Assembly (NCBI GenBank): GCA_963680875.1
Contig: OY804585.1
Coordinates: forward strand, 30,370,186 to 30,434,185
DNA: 64,000 bases
Origin: Bathymodiolus brooksi
Lineage: Eukaryota > Mollusca > Bivalvia > Mytilida > Modiolidae
Direction of reading: 5' to 3'
Each line of letters opens with the position of its first letter. Within the stretch, counting starts at the first letter, position 1. Positions 52,801 to 64,000 of this stretch are shown in pieces. The notes beneath the pieces were generated by a model, which ran no database searches, had not been told where the DNA came from, and worked only from the letters and a program-made list of their open reading frames with translations. The translations under genes and the position numbers were made by a program.

Positions 52801-55754
52801 ATATACACACGTATCTATCAGTGATTTATCATGCTATGCCTCCGTCTGTACTGTTAATTAAATGTAATGAACTTCAACCTATTACATGTATAATTTACAA
52901 AATATTTTTGTGTTAATTTTTATGTTTTAAAATGCTAGACAAATAACAGCAACCAGGAAATAACAAATTCATGTTACTACTGCTTACAGATTTTTTTTGA
53001 AATTGTTTTAATTTGGAAATAAATATCTTAAGTATTTTTTCATTGCAATATAAGGGACTGACCATTTAACTTGAAGGGGGGGGGTTATGGTTTTTTGTTT
53101 CGTTCAGAATTTTTTTTTCGGACAACACAAGAGTTAGAATATTATTTTTTTGTCGTGCAAAGTGCGAATTTTTTTTCCAGAATTTAACATTACGTTATAT
53201 GACAAAAACTCTGAATCAGATTTTTTTTTTTTTTCCTCCACCAAAATCAGAATATTTTTTTCAGCAACATTGGGAATCGGAATATTTTTTTAGAAAAAAA
53301 AACATAACCCCCCCCCCCTTCAAGTTAAATGGTCGGTCCCTAAGTGTCGATGCATATTTTTATATATAAGTACCATTGCTTTGACTCCAATATTCAAGTG
53401 CTCTTTTCCATGTTTTAAATTTTGTAAGTACTTTTTAGGCAAAGTATGGATTATGATGCAGTAGTATGTGACTCTTATATGTCATAAACAAACTAGAAAA
53501 AATACAGCAGCAAACTGTACATCATGAATTATCAGACATTTTTTCCCCCAACAACAGACTTCATGCATGCATAATAAAAGATCACCTAAGGTCATATCAC
53601 TAGGGGCGTATATCATCGTACAGACAGGAATTTATGTTTGAGATATGTTTTCATGAAAATAAAAGAGTGGACTGTGGAATGCTATGATCATGTAATTAAT
53701 TCAACAGATGTGAAATATTTAGGAATTTCCATTGACAAATATTTAAATTGTGAACATGATATTGTACATGTATCTAGTATTATCAACAAAGTTAACTCTA
53801 GACTGAAATTTTTATATAGAAATGCAAAGTTTTTGGACACCAGGTCAAGAATGACTCTTACAACTGTACTAATTCAGTGTTATTTAGATAAGAATGACTC
53901 TTACAACTGTACTAATTCAGTGTTATTTAGATAAGAATGACTCTTACAACTGTACTAATTCAGTGTTATTTAGATAAGAATGACTCTTACAACTGCACTA
54001 ATTCAGTGTTATTTAGATAAGAATGACTCTTACAACTGTACTAATTCAGTGTTATTTAGATAAGAATGACTCTTACAACTGTACTAATTCAGTGTTATTT
54101 CGACTACTCTTATTCATCATGGTATTGTAGTTTAAGGAAGGGTATGATAAAAAAAAGTACAAATAGTTCTTGACCTAGAACCTAGAAGTAGAATAAATTG
54201 TGATATTTTGGATAAAGTAAATATGCTTTCTGACAGAGTCAGTCAATTAATAATAAATCATGTGTTCAACATTTTTCATGGACATGCACCTGAATACCTA
54301 TGTGAAAATCTTAATTTAAACAATATCTTGACTAAAGGTGGTACAAATTTAAATTTTTTAGTTCCAAGTGGAAATACTTGTAATAAAAATAGTTTTGTTT
54401 ATAATGCTATTTTTGACTGGAACAATTTGCCAATCAATATCAAACATATTTCTAATAAACCTGCATTCAAATCAGCAGTTAATAATTATCTAAAAATAAC
54501 AGCCAGAAATAGAGAATTGGATGATTTTAGCTATGAATTTTAAATTTTATGTGTATAGTCATAATATATATATATTTATCATATGTTCCTATTTTTTCGG
54601 GCAACATTTTGTGCTTAGTGCTAAATATTATATTTAGTCATTTTTTATTATATCTACAAGTCATGGACCCTATTGGAAATAAGCCTTCAGGCTTTATGGG
54701 TTATCCAAAGGCAGTCATGCACTGTTCTTAAACCTCTTTATTTTATTTAATATAATGTTTTTTGTTTAAATGTAAGTACCGGTACTTGATATTTACCTGA
54801 ATAAAAATGAATGAATGAAAAAGGATGGACTTTTAATTTTAAAACTCGATAATAAGTGTTAATTTATTTTTTAATGTACTTCTTGTAAAAAAATATCTGG
54901 ACAAAAAAAATCACCAAAATCAATGACATTAATGAGTACACATTTAAGCTTCATGAACATAGTGAGTGAACAAACAAGGAATGCAACACGATTTTAGGAA
55001 GTTTATTGTTCTGTTAATGTCACAAAAAACAAGTGGAAACTGTCAATGGATATTACTTGTATTTCATTACCGGCGCCAGCGATGTTTCTGAACAACTCTG
55101 TGTACGTATTTAACTACTTTTTTATACAATGCCTTGCTCAACATAGAACTCAGGAAACATCCAACAAGTCGAGAAAGTGCAAAGACGGGAAGCCAGATTT
55201 GTAACCAGGAATTACCACGACCGACATCCTGGTAGCGTGACACAGATGGTCCAACAACTACAATGGGAGCCTCTGCAGGTTAGAAGAGTAAAGATCAGAC
55301 TAGTCCTCCTGTACAAGATCCAACATGGACTATCCCTGCAGACTTACTTAGTGGCTGGTGACACCAGAACCACAGGAGAGCACAAGTTTCGTCCCCCAAG
55401 CGTGAGGAAAGACGTCTACAAATATTCATTCTTCCCACGAACCATTGGTGACTGGAACAGACTACCTCCACATGTCGCCTGTGCCACTTCACTAGAAGGT
55501 TTCAAGAACCATTGTACATAGCACTCTATGAGTTTTTAGTCTTGCCCGCAGCATGCAACCTGAGTATAACGCTATATGAAGAGTCATCTCAGTACCTGGA
55601 AGAAGAAGAAGTCCCTGTGGCGTGTCTAGCCGGACTTAACTTATCTGTGTCTGTGATATGCAATTGTATTCTCAGCGAATCTCACCTGCTTTTCTACAAA
55701 TCCCTGTACCTCGCTCAGATCACCGTTTTTCACGGCCCACAAAAAGTCTGTCAT
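46733..55754 (-). CDS. MTPN: Myotrophin (ankyrin-repeat protein V-1), four coding exons
   Basis: Myotrophin is a small ankyrin-repeat protein that binds the actin capping protein CapZ and prevents it from capping filament ends. The minus-strand join of 55754-55686, 51988-51875, 50610-50527 and 46819-46733 gives 117 residues; the vertebrate protein has 118. It starts [19 protein letters not shown]. Ankyrin signatures [20 protein letters not shown] and [20 protein letters not shown] follow, and it ends with EIKKLFE and a stop. All three introns are GT-AG and phase 0. The frame is intact. Introns of about 3.7, 1.3 and 3.7 kb hold transposons but no snoRNA that I could find. The gene faces RPS16 tail to tail. 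Confidence 0.97.
47273..48704 (-). mobile_element. Tandem-core element P4, inner copy
   Basis: Complete ends AAACTAGAGGCTCAGTGGGC and GCCAAGGTGAGCTAAAA. The outer unit GAAGAATTTT...ATGGACCAATCAGAAA reads across the insertion when it is removed. Confidence 0.7.
49295..49453. mobile_element. Small hAT-type MITE
   Basis: Ends CAGGGTTTTCAAAAG and, inverted, CAGGGCTTTCAAAAG; flanked on both sides by TGGTTT. Inserted in a core unit of P4. Confidence 0.75.
50128..50395 (+). mobile_element. tRNA-like SINE, first type, nearly full length
   Basis: Starts CCGCTGTGGTCGTTATCG, has GAGTTTGAATCCTGCTC as a B-box-like site and the 3' block CGGGTACTCCGGTTTCCTCC. It ends 132 bp before MTPN coding exon 3 on the opposite strand. 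Confidence 0.7.
50527..50610 (-). CDS. MTPN: MTPN coding exon 3 (second ankyrin repeat)
   Basis: Twenty-eight codons, [18 protein letters not shown] to VKLLLQK; acceptor ATTTACAG, donor AAG|GTTTGT. Confidence 0.97.
50665..50946. mobile_element. Short GGCC-family element
   Basis: GGCCAAAAAAAAAAATAAC and ATGTGTGTTTC at the left end; AAACACACATACC and TTTTTGGTC at the right end. It lies in MTPN intron 2. Confidence 0.65.
51285..51615 (+). mobile_element. tRNA-like SINE, second type
   Basis: GATCGAGCCCTGGTCAGGTC (B-box region), TTGGAATTTGTTGCTTCTC, TAAGCATACAGTATTAAGG and GGATAATGTGTCC in order, colinear with the copy at 22.46 kb. Confidence 0.65.
51875..51988 (-). CDS. MTPN: MTPN coding exon 2 (first full ankyrin repeat)
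   Basis: Thirty-eight codons from [20 protein letters not shown] to DQGGNVD; acceptor TTTATTTCAG, donor GAT|GTAAGG. Confidence 0.97.
52048..52205 (-). mobile_element. 5'-truncated SINE, first type
   Basis: Reverse complement of the 3' half of the 50.1-kb element (GGTGTTTAATGCCACTTTC, CAACAATATTTCAG). Confidence 0.65.
52285..52430. mobile_element. Palindromic MITE-like hairpin
   Basis: Inner arms ATATCACTAGTATC and GATACTAGTGATAATAT, with a weaker outer pair AAACAATAAC/GTTGTTATTG. Confidence 0.55.
53051..53343. mobile_element. TIR element with G-tract ends
   Basis: AGGGACTGACCATTTAACTT at one end, inverted AGGGACCGACCATTTAACTT at the other, each followed by GAAGGGGGGGG. It is widespread in invertebrate genomes as I recall. 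No ORF. Confidence 0.8.
53640..54545 (+). pseudogene. CR1-like LINE reverse-transcriptase 3' end with tandem expansion
   Basis: The first piece reads [20 protein letters not shown] and [20 protein letters not shown], typical of the RT thumb. A 43-bp tandem array breaks the frame. The last piece (54208-54543) has [18 protein letters not shown] and [15 protein letters not shown], the usual C-terminal end of CR1/Jockey-type RTs. It lies in MTPN intron 1, antisense to the gene, and is 5'-truncated. Confidence 0.8.
53846..54105 (+). repeat. 43-bp tandem repeat inside LINE coding sequence
   Basis: About six units of AGAATGACTCTTACAACTGT, then ACTAATTCAGTGTTATTTAG; starts at 53851, 53894, 53937, 53980, 54023 and 54066 are exactly 43 bp apart. 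Confidence 0.95.
55144..55521 (+). pseudogene. Second LINE RT C-terminal fragment
   Basis: [34 protein letters not shown] and [20 protein letters not shown] are hallmarks of the RT C-terminus in Jockey/CR1-like LINEs. The frame is open over this stretch but lacks all catalytic parts. It ends 164 bp short of MTPN coding exon 1, on the opposite strand. Confidence 0.8.
55686..55754 (-). CDS. MTPN: MTPN coding exon 1
   Basis: Twenty-three codons, [20 protein letters not shown] then EKQ; donor CAG|GTGAGA on the minus strand. AAAGAAAATGA gives A at -3 of the start. Confidence 0.96.
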
Positions 55755-55799
55755 TTTCTTTTTGGAGAATCAATAAATTTAACAATTTTTCCAGATACT

Positions 55800-55920
55800 T
55801 CCCCGAATACTTTTTATTCTCCTTTCTATAACCGGAAATAGCAATCAGTCACTCCCGATAAGGTTAATTTGAGAGCACATATCTGATTGGTTATTTTTTT
55901 ACATCATAGCCAATCAAGCA
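55800..55920 (-). promoter_or_regulatory. Candidate MTPN promoter with two CCAAT boxes
   Basis: CCAAT boxes lie on both strands (ATTGG at 55886-55890, CCAAT at 55910-55914) about 130-160 bp upstream of the ATG. A CCGGTTATAG stretch near 55830 could hold the start. NF-Y binding is inferred. Confidence 0.4.
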
Positions 55921-56033
55921 CCTCGAGTCTCAAATGGAATAACTTTCTGAAGTGGGAATTTTAAACCAGTTCAGCTTAAATCATAAATGATTTCACAGGC
56001 ACTTGTTTCTGGTATAGTATCGGTAGCCGGTCA

Positions 56034-56095
56034 AATCGGTTCCAGTGAAATCGGCCCCAGTGAAATCGGCCCCAAGTCAAATCGGCCCCAGATCA
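56034..56095 (+). repeat. Short tandem of AATCGGCCCCA units
   Basis: Five units of the type GTGAAATCGGCCCCA about 15 bp long. Confidence 0.8.
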
Positions 56096-56793
56096 AATCA
56101 TTGTATTATTATGTTTTGTTTTTTTTATTGTTTCACACTTTTTTTTCACACCGGGAAATCACATGTCCGCCAATTTTGTTGTTTACTATTGTCAACATAC
56201 AAAGTTAAATATTTCTTAAATAGTTTGGTCACTATTCAGCAAAATATTTAAATACATCCAATACGTTTTAATTATTGAAGAATTAAAACTGTCTAGTAAG
56301 TACAGTTGTGTTTTGTACCAGTAAATGTTTATCATTGATACGAAAATAAACTAAATATAAACGTCTGACTATATCTCGCCATGCTTAAAATAATCTTGCC
56401 GATAAAATTTCAGTGTCTGCATATATATGATGCAAATTTCCTCCATGTACATTGGCCATGAGGAGGACTTTAATTTCATTTTGTTTAATGATTTCTAGTC
56501 TAAATGTCCTTTAGGCACCGGTGTCCTATAATTATTAGCTACTTTTTGACGTTCGGAACTAGATTTTCGTAAACCACAAAGGTGTTCCAAATGATAGCCA
56601 TGAAAATTAGCTACCTTAATAATACATTAAAAGTACTATGCCAGTTATTCCCCTTTTACCATGTTTTGATAGATTCTTGGTAATTAGTATTTTTGAACGA
56701 AAAAAGGGGGGTGGATGTAGGCGAGGAAATCTATTTAATTAGATAGATTTATCCAAGAAATTGATAGCAAACTCCTATTCATTCATTTACACC

Positions 56794-56826
56794 AAGGATT
56801 TATATATATATATATATAAATCCTTG
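56794..56826. repeat. Perfect AT palindrome
   Basis: AAGGATTTATATATAT mirrored to ATATATAAATCCTT with no spacer; a cruciform-prone site. Confidence 0.8.
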
Positions 56827-56904
56827 TTTACATGGAGCAAAATCTGAATGAAAATAAGTTATTTCGATATAAAATATATGATTTATTGGTTGATTGATTG
56901 ATTG

Positions 56905-57250
56905 ATTGATTGCTTGGTTGGTGTTTAACGTCCAGCGAGCAATTTTTTAGCTATATTCAGGAGGAGAACATTTAAAAATTTAAACGCCACGGGACTCGAA
57001 ACAAGGAAAGGTGTATGGGTAGGGACGAATAATTTAGCCAGTGCAACAGGTCTCATCATGAGCATACTGGGTTCTTTAACGTGCGAAGAGGATGGCAATC
57101 TCTCAACACGGGACCTCGGTTTTATTTACGTCTCGTCCGAAGGACGGGTTGGTTGTGAATTTATACATCCCGCACAACCGACGGACGCCCAATCAAGCCG
57201 AAGAAGCTCTCGGTCCCATTTCTATACACCGGGGTTCCCGCGGGGTTATA
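56905..57250 (+). mobile_element. Dispersed repeat (GTTTAACGTCC type)
   Basis: TTGGTGTTTAACGTCCAGCG, ACTGGGTTCTTTAACGTGCG and CAACACGGGACCTCGG blocks, which I recall as parts of a repeat common in marine invertebrates. Open frames of 65-111 codons over it do not look like a gene. A (GATT)n run precedes it. Confidence 0.5.
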
Positions 57251-57514
57251 TGTAATATAAATAAATTCAAGTCTAATAATATTTTTAAAAAATTATATAT
57301 TTATAGTGACATGAACAAGTTTCTATATATCAATCACCATATTATTTATCTGTACATAATGCATTTTCTGCTTTGCATATATACAAAAATGTGTATATCT
57401 ATTCCATTTATATGTGTATTATCATAATGTGTAATATTGAATTAATTAATAAACTGTTTATACTATATCCATTCCAAAGAAATAAGATGCTTTGTTATAA
57501 CAAGCAATAACGCT

Positions 57515-57650
57515 CCTGTGGTGAAATAGTTACGAGTACTCGCATCATGTGCGGTAGATCGTGGTTTCGATCAACGATCTGATCAAACCAAAAACTATGC
57601 AATTTATATTGGCACATGGCGTAAAAGAATAAAGGCAGAGACTAGTCAGC
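57515..57650 (+). mobile_element. SINE-like fragment
   Basis: TGCGGTAGATCGTGGTTTCG with GATCTGATCAAACCAAA resembles the tRNA-like head of the second SINE type. Confidence 0.4.
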
Positions 57651-57689
57651 ATAATTTCTTCATTACATGGGATAGAAGTCGTGAAGTTT

Positions 57690-57925
57690 TCCATGAATAT
57701 AAGCTACCTTGCATCTGTCCAGTGTATGACATAGGTTTCAAAGTGTTATCCATGAAAATAAACTACCTTGCACCGTTCAAATATGAGCATAAGCATCTGA
57801 AGCTTGTCCATGAAAATTAGCTACTCGACCTTTCTTCATTGCATGGAATAGGAGTCATGGCGTGTTCCATGAAAATAAACTACCTGGCACCATTCAAACA
57901 TAAGCATAAGCATCAGAAGTTTGCC
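57690..57925 (+). repeat. Degenerate founder units of the 61-bp satellite
   Basis: Irregularly spaced, diverged versions of CCATGAAAATTAGCTACCT (for example CCATGAAAATAAACTACCT) are separated by unrelated blocks such as AACATAAGCATAAGCATC. They are probably older than the homogeneous array. Confidence 0.6.
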
Positions 57926-60900
57926 CATGAAAATTAGCTACCTCTCATTCCTTCGTTTCATGGTCCATGAAAATTAGCTACCTGCCCATGAAAATTAGCT
58001 ACCTCGCATTCCTTCGTTTCATGGTCCATGAAAATTAGCTACCTCTCATTCCTTCGTTTCATGGTCCATGAAAATTAGCTACCTGCCCATAAAAATTAGC
58101 TACCTCTCATTCCTTCGTTTCATGGTCCATGAAAATTAGCTACCTGCCCATGAAAATTAGCTACCTCTCATTCCTTCGTTTCATGGTCCATGAAAATTAG
58201 CTACCTGCCCATAAAAATTAGCTACCTCGCATTCCTTCGTTTCATGGTCCATGAAAATTAGCTACCTGCCTATAAAAATTAGCTACCTCTCATTCCTTCG
58301 TTTCATGGTCCATGAAAATTAGCTACCTGCCCATGAAAATTAGCTACCTCGCATTCCTTCGTTTCATGGTCCATGAAAATTAGCTACCTGCCCATAAAAA
58401 TTAGCTACCTCGCATCTCGCATTCCTTCGTTTCATGGTCCATGAAAATTAGCTACCTGCCTATAAAAATTAGCTACCTCTCATTCCTTCGTTTCATGGTC
58501 CATGAAAATTAGCTACCTGCCCATAAAAATTAGCTACCTCTCATTCCTTCGTTTCATGGTCCATGAAAATTAGCTACCTGCCCATAAAAATTAGCTACCT
58601 CGCATTCCTTCGTTTCATGGTCCATGAAAATTAGCTACCTGCCCATAAAAATTAGCTACCTCTCATTCCTTCGTTTCATGGTCCATGAAAATTAGCTACC
58701 TGCCCATGAAAATTAGCTACCTCGCATTCCTTCGTTTCATGGTCCATGAAAATTAGCTACCTCGCATCTCGCATTCCTTCGTTTCATGGTCCATGAAAAT
58801 TAGCTACCTGCCTATAAAAATTAGCTACCTCTCATTCCTTCGTTTCATGGTCCATGAAAATTAGCTACCTGCCCATGAAAATTAGCTACCTCTCATTCCT
58901 TCGTTTCATGGTCCATGCAAATTAGCTACCTGCCCATAAAAATTAGCTACCTCTCATTCCTTCGTTTCATGGTCCATGAAAATTAGCTACCTCGCATCTC
59001 GCATTCCTTCGTTTCATGGTCCATGAAAATTAGCTACCTGCCCATAAAAATTAGCTACCTCTCATTCCTTCGTTTCATGGTCCATGAAAATTAGCTACCT
59101 CTCATTCCTTCGTTTCATGGTCCATGCAAATTAGCTACCTGCCCATGAAAATTAGCTACCTCTCATTCCTTCGTTTCATGGTCCATGAAAATTAGCTACC
59201 TGCCCATAAAGATTAGCTACCTCGCATTCCTTCGTTTCATGGTCCATGAAAATTAGCTACCTGCCTATAAAAATTAGCTACCTCTCATTCCTTCGTTTCA
59301 TGGTCCATGAAAATTAGCTACCTGCCCATGAAAATTAGCTACCTCTCGTTCCTTCGTTTCATGGTCCATGCAAATTAGCTACCTGCCCATAAAAATTAGC
59401 TACCTCTCGTTCCTTCGTTTCATGGTCCATGAAAATTAGCTACCTGCCCATGAAAATTAGCTACCTCTCATTCCTTCGTTTCATGGTCCATGAAAATTAG
59501 CTACCTGCCTATAAAAATTAGCTACCTCTCATTCCTTCGTTTCATGGTCCATGAAAATTAGCTACCTCTCATTCCTTCGTTTCATGGTCCATGCAAATTA
59601 GCTACCTGCCCATGAAAATTAACTACCTCTCATTCCTTCGTTTCATGGTCCATGAAAATTAGCTACCTGCCCATAAAAATTAGCTACCTCGCATTCCTTC
59701 GTTTCATGGTCCATGAAAATTAGCTACCTGCCCATAAAAATTAGCTACCTCGCATTCCTTCGTTTCATGGTCCATGAAAATTAGCTACCTGCCCATGAAA
59801 ATTAGCTACCTCGCATTCCTACGTTTCATGGTCCATGAAAATTTGCTACCTGCCCATAAAAATTAGCTACCTCGCATTCCTTCGTTTCATGGTCCATGAA
59901 AATTAGCTACCTGCCCATGAAAATTAGCTACCTCTCATTCCTTCGTTTCATGGTCCATGAAAATTAGCTACCTGCCCATAAAAATTGGCTACCTTGCATT
60001 CCTTCGTTTCATGGTCCATGAAAATTAGCTATCTGCCCATGAAAATTAGCTACCTCGCATTCCTTCGTTTCATGGTCCATGAAAATTAGCTACCTGCCCA
60101 TAAAAATTAGCTACCTCGCATCTCGCATTCCTTCGTTTCATGGTCCATGAAAATTAGCTACCTGCCTATAAAAATTAGCTACCTCTCATTCCTTCGTTTC
60201 ATGGTCCATGAAAATTAGCTACCTGCCCATAAAAATTAGCTACCTCTCATTCCTTCGTTTCATGGTCCATGAAAATTAGCTACCTGCCCATAAAAATTAG
60301 CTACCTCGCATTCCTTCGTTTCATGGTCCATGAAAATTAGCTACCTGCCTATAAAAATTAGCTACCTCTCATTCCTTCGTTTCATGGTCCATGAAAATTA
60401 GCTACCTGCCCATGAAAATTAGCTACCTCGCATTCCTTCGTTTCATGGTCCATGAAAATTAGCTACCTCGCATCTCGCATTCCTTCGTTTCATGGTCCAT
60501 GAAAATTAGCTACCTGCCGATAAAAATTAGCTACCTCTCATTCCTTCGTTTCATGGTCCATGAAAATTAGCTACCTGCCCATGAAAATTAGCTACCTCTC
60601 ATTCCTTCGTTTCATGGTCCATGCAAATTAGCTACCTGCCCATAAAAATTAGCTACCTCTCATTCCTTCGTTTCATGGTCCATGAAAATTAGCTACCTCG
60701 CATCTCGCATTCCTTCGTTTCATGGTCCATGAAAATTAGCTACCTGCCCATAAAAATTAGCTACCTCTCATTCCTTCGTTTCATGGTCCATGAAAATTAG
60801 CTACCTCTCATTCCTTCGTTTCATGGTCCATGCAAATTAGCTACCTGCCCATGAAAATTAGCTACCTCTCATTCCTTCGTTTCATGGTCCATGAAAATTA

Positions 60901-63900
60901 GCTACCTGCCCATAAAAATTAGCTACCTCGCATTCCTTCGTTTCATGGTCCATGAAAATTAGCTACCTGCCTATAAAAATTAGCTACCTCTCATTCCTTC
61001 GTTTCATGGTCCATGAAAATTAGCTACCTGCCCATGAAAATTAGCTACCTCTCATTCCTTCGTTTCATGGTCCATGCAAATTTGCTACCTGCCCATAAAA
61101 ATTAGCTACCTCTCATTCCTTCGTTTCATGGTCCATGAAAATTAGCTACCTGCCCATGAAAATTAGCTACCTCTCATTCCTTCGTTTCATGGTCCATGAA
61201 AATTAGCTACCTGCCTATAAAAATTAGCTACCTCTCATTCCTTCGTTTCATGGTCCATGAAAATTAGCTACCTCTCATTCCTTCGTTTCATGGTCCATGC
61301 AAATTAGCTACCTGCCCATGAAAATTAGCTACCTCTCATTCCTTCGTTTCATGGTCCATGAAAATTAGCTACCTGCCCATAAAAATTAGCTACCTCGCAT
61401 TCCTTCGTTTCATGGTCCATGAAAATTAGCTACCTGCCCATAAAAATTAGCTACCTCGCATTCCTTCGTTTCATGGTCCATGAAAATTAGCTACCTGCCC
61501 ATGAAAATTAGCTACCTCGCATTCCTACGTTTCATGGTCCATGAAAATTTGCTACCTGCCCATAAAAATTAGCTACCTCGCATTCCTTCGTTTCATGGTC
61601 CATGAAAATTAGCTACCTGCCCATGAAAATTAGCTACCTCTCATTCCTTCGTTTCATGGTCCATGAAAATTAGCTACCTGCCCATAAAAATTAGCTACCT
61701 TGCATTCCTTCGTTTCATGGTCCATGAAAATTAGCTATCTGCCCATGAAAATTAGCTACCTCGCATTCCTACGTTTCATGGTCCATGAAAACTAGCTACC
61801 TGCCCATAAAAATTAGCTACCTCGCATTCCTTCGTTTCATGGTCCATGAAAATTAGCTACCTGCCCATAAAAATTAGCTACCTCTCATTCCTTCGTTTCA
61901 TGGTCCATGAAAATTAACTACCTGCCCATGATAATTAGCTACCTCTCATTCCTTCGTTTCATGGTCCATGAAAATTAGCTACCTGCCCATGAAAATTAGC
62001 TACCTCTCATTCCTTCGTTTCATGGTCCATGAAAATTAGCTACCTGCCCATAACAATTAGCTACCTCTCATTCCTTCGTTTCATGGTCCATGAAAATTAG
62101 CTACCTGCCCATAAAAATTAGCTACCTCGCATTCCTTCGTTTCATGGTCCATGAAAATTAGCTACCTGCCTATAAAAATTAGCTACCTCTCATTCCTTCG
62201 TTTCATGGTCCATGAAAATTAGCTACCTGCCCATGAAAATTAGCTACCTCGCATTCCTTCGTTTCATGGTCCATGAAAATTAGCTACCTCGCATCTCGCA
62301 TTCCTTCGTTTCATGGTCCATGAAAATTAGCTACCTGCCCATAAAAATTAGCTACCTCGCATTCCTTCGTTTCATGGTCCATGAAAATTAGCTACCTGCC
62401 TATAAAAATTAGCTACCTCTCATTCCTTCGTTTCATGGTCCATGAAAATTAGCTACCTCGCATCTCGCATTCCTTCGTTTCATGGTCCATGAAAATTAGC
62501 TACCTGCCTATAAAAATTAGCTACCTCTCATTCCTTCGTTTCATGGTCCATGAAAATTAGCTACCTGCCCATGAAAATTAGCTACCTCTCATTCCTTCGT
62601 TTCATGGTCCATGCAAATTAGCTACCTGCCCATAAAAATTAGCTACCTCTCATTCCTTCGTTTCATGGTCCATGAAAATTAGCTACCTGCCCATGAAAAT
62701 TAGCTACCTCTCATTCCTTCGTTTCATGGTCCATGAAAATTAGCTACCTGCCCATAAAAATTAGCTACCTCGCATTCCTTCGTTTCATGGTCCATGAAAA
62801 TTAGCTACCTGCCCATAAAAATTAGCTACCTCGCATTCCTTCGTTTCATGGTCCATGAAAATTAGCTACCTGCCCATGAAAATTAGCTACCTCGCATTCC
62901 TACGTTTCATGGTCCATGAAAATTAGCTACCTGCCCATAAAAATTAGCTACCTCGCATTCCTTCGTTTCATGGTCCATGAAAATTAGCTACCTGCCCATG
63001 AAAATTAGCTACCTCTCATTCCTTCGTTTCATGGTCCATGAAAATTAGCTACCTGCCCATAAAAATTAGCTACCTCGCATTCCTTCGTTTCATGGTCCAT
63101 GAAAATTAGCTACCTGCCCATGAAAATTAGCTACCTCGCATTCCTACGTTTCATGGTCCATGAAAACTAGCTACCTGCCCATAAAAATTAGCTACCTCGC
63201 ATTCCTTCGTTTCATGGTCCATGAAAATTAGCTACCTGCCCATAAAAATTAGCTACCTCTCATTCCTTCGTTTCATGGTCCATGAAAATTAGCTACCTCG
63301 CATTCCTTCGTTTCATGGTCCATGAAAATTAGCTACCTCGCATCTCGCATTCCTTCGTTTCATGGTCCATGAAAATTAGCTACCTGCCCATAAAAATTAG
63401 CTACCTCGCATTCCTTCGTTTCATGGTCCATGAAAATTAGCTACCTGCCTATAAAAATTAGCTACCTCTCATTCCTTCGTTTCATGGTCCATGAAAATTA
63501 GCTACCTGCCCATGAAAATTAGCTACCTCTCATTCCTTCGTTTCATGGTCCATGCAAATTAGCTACCTGCCCATAAAAATTAGCTACCTCTCATTCCTTC
63601 GTTTCATGGTCCATGAAAATTAGCTACCTGCCCATGAAAATTAGCTACCTCTCATTCCTTCGTTTCATGGTCCATGAAAATTAGCTACCTGCCCATAAAA
63701 ATTAGCTACCTCGCATTCCTTCGTTTCATGGTCCATGAAAATTAGCTACCTGCCCATAAAAATTAGCTACCTCGCATTCCTTCGTTTCATGGTCCATGAA
63801 AATTAGCTACCTGCCCATGAAAATTAGCTACCTCGCATTCCTACGTTTCATGGTCCATGAAAATTAGCTACCTGCCCATAAAAATTAGCTACCTCGCATT

Positions 63901-64000
63901 CCTTCGTTTCATGGTCCATGAAAATTAGCTACCTGCCTATAAAAATTAGCTACCTCTCATTCCTTCGTTTCATGGTCCATGAAAATTAGCTACCTGCCCA
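57926..64000 (+). repeat. 61-bp satellite, about 100 units, continues past the window
   Basis: The monomer contains two related 18-bp halves (CATGAAAATTAGCTACCT and CATAAAAATTAGCTACCT) and the block CATTCCTTCGTTTCATGG. Rare variants (CCATGCAAATT, ATTCCTACGTTTC, CTCGCATCTCGCATTCC) recur at fixed distances. They reveal nested higher-order repeats of 1,706 bp (58914 to 60620, 59820 to 61526) and 941 bp (62610 to 63551, 62901 to 63842). No open frame of note. Confidence 0.98.

Noticed and set aside
46820..55685. snoRNAs in MTPN introns
   Set aside because: I looked for paired C/D boxes with a closing stem and for hairpin-hinge-hairpin-ACA patterns and found none convincing.
57058..57427. ORFs of 65 and 111 codons
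   Set aside because: They cover a dispersed repeat (GGGTTCTTTAACGTGCGAAG type), and the longer one runs into AT-rich low-complexity sequence.
57926..64000. CRISPR-like array of regular repeats
   Set aside because: Monomers abut without unique spacers, the host is an animal and no cas genes exist. It is a satellite.

Overview
The window is nuclear DNA of an invertebrate animal, most likely a bivalve mollusc. It is AT-rich, intron-bearing and packed with the repeat types known from mollusc genomes: elements with about 160-bp tandem cores and palindromic ends, tRNA-like SINEs, CR1-like LINEs and hAT-type MITEs. There are no bacterial operons. The two real protein genes were identified by joining short exons, because no single open frame shows either of them whole.

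Layout. 1-1.8 kb: a frameshifted copy of a multicopy family with FEN/XPG-like nuclease motifs. 2.6-6.4 kb: minus-strand LINE remains. 7.4-39.3 kb, plus strand: the ribosomal protein gene RPS16 (146 aa), spread over one non-coding and five coding exons, with introns of about 1.8, 13.0, 0.8, 4.9 and 10.8 kb. 46.7-55.8 kb, minus strand: myotrophin (MTPN, 117 aa, ankyrin repeats) in four coding exons. The two genes converge, and about 7 kb of repeats separate their 3' ends. 57.7-64 kb: a 61-bp satellite that runs off the window.

The most notable content is in the RPS16 introns, which carry an amplified set of small nucleolar RNA genes, all in sense orientation. (i) Five copies of a box C/D snoRNA in introns 2, 3 and 4 combine a U38-like guide core (upstream of D') with a U48-like guide (upstream of D). 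In human these are two separate snoRNAs for 28S sites 10 nt apart. (ii) Eleven copies of a second C/D-like RNA lie in intron 2. Two stretches of it are complementary to neighbouring 28S segments as I remember them. Its C'-guide-D half appears to have seeded a roughly 40-bp satellite of more than 4.5 kb. (iii) Four copies of one H/ACA snoRNA lie in intron 5. RPS16 therefore looks like a host gene with up to 20 snoRNA copies of three families, multiplied by local duplication and satellite expansion.

The rest is dense, often nested transposable DNA. Examples are a three-layer nest in intron 4 (23.5-24.8 kb), a hAT-like element with a perfect 8-bp target duplication inside a GGCC-ended element inside the intron 2 satellite, a tandem-core element inserted into a member of its own family within MTPN intron 3, and a 0.7-kb near-perfect hairpin in RPS16 intron 1. 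Statements about rRNA targets and named repeat families come from memory and are marked as such.
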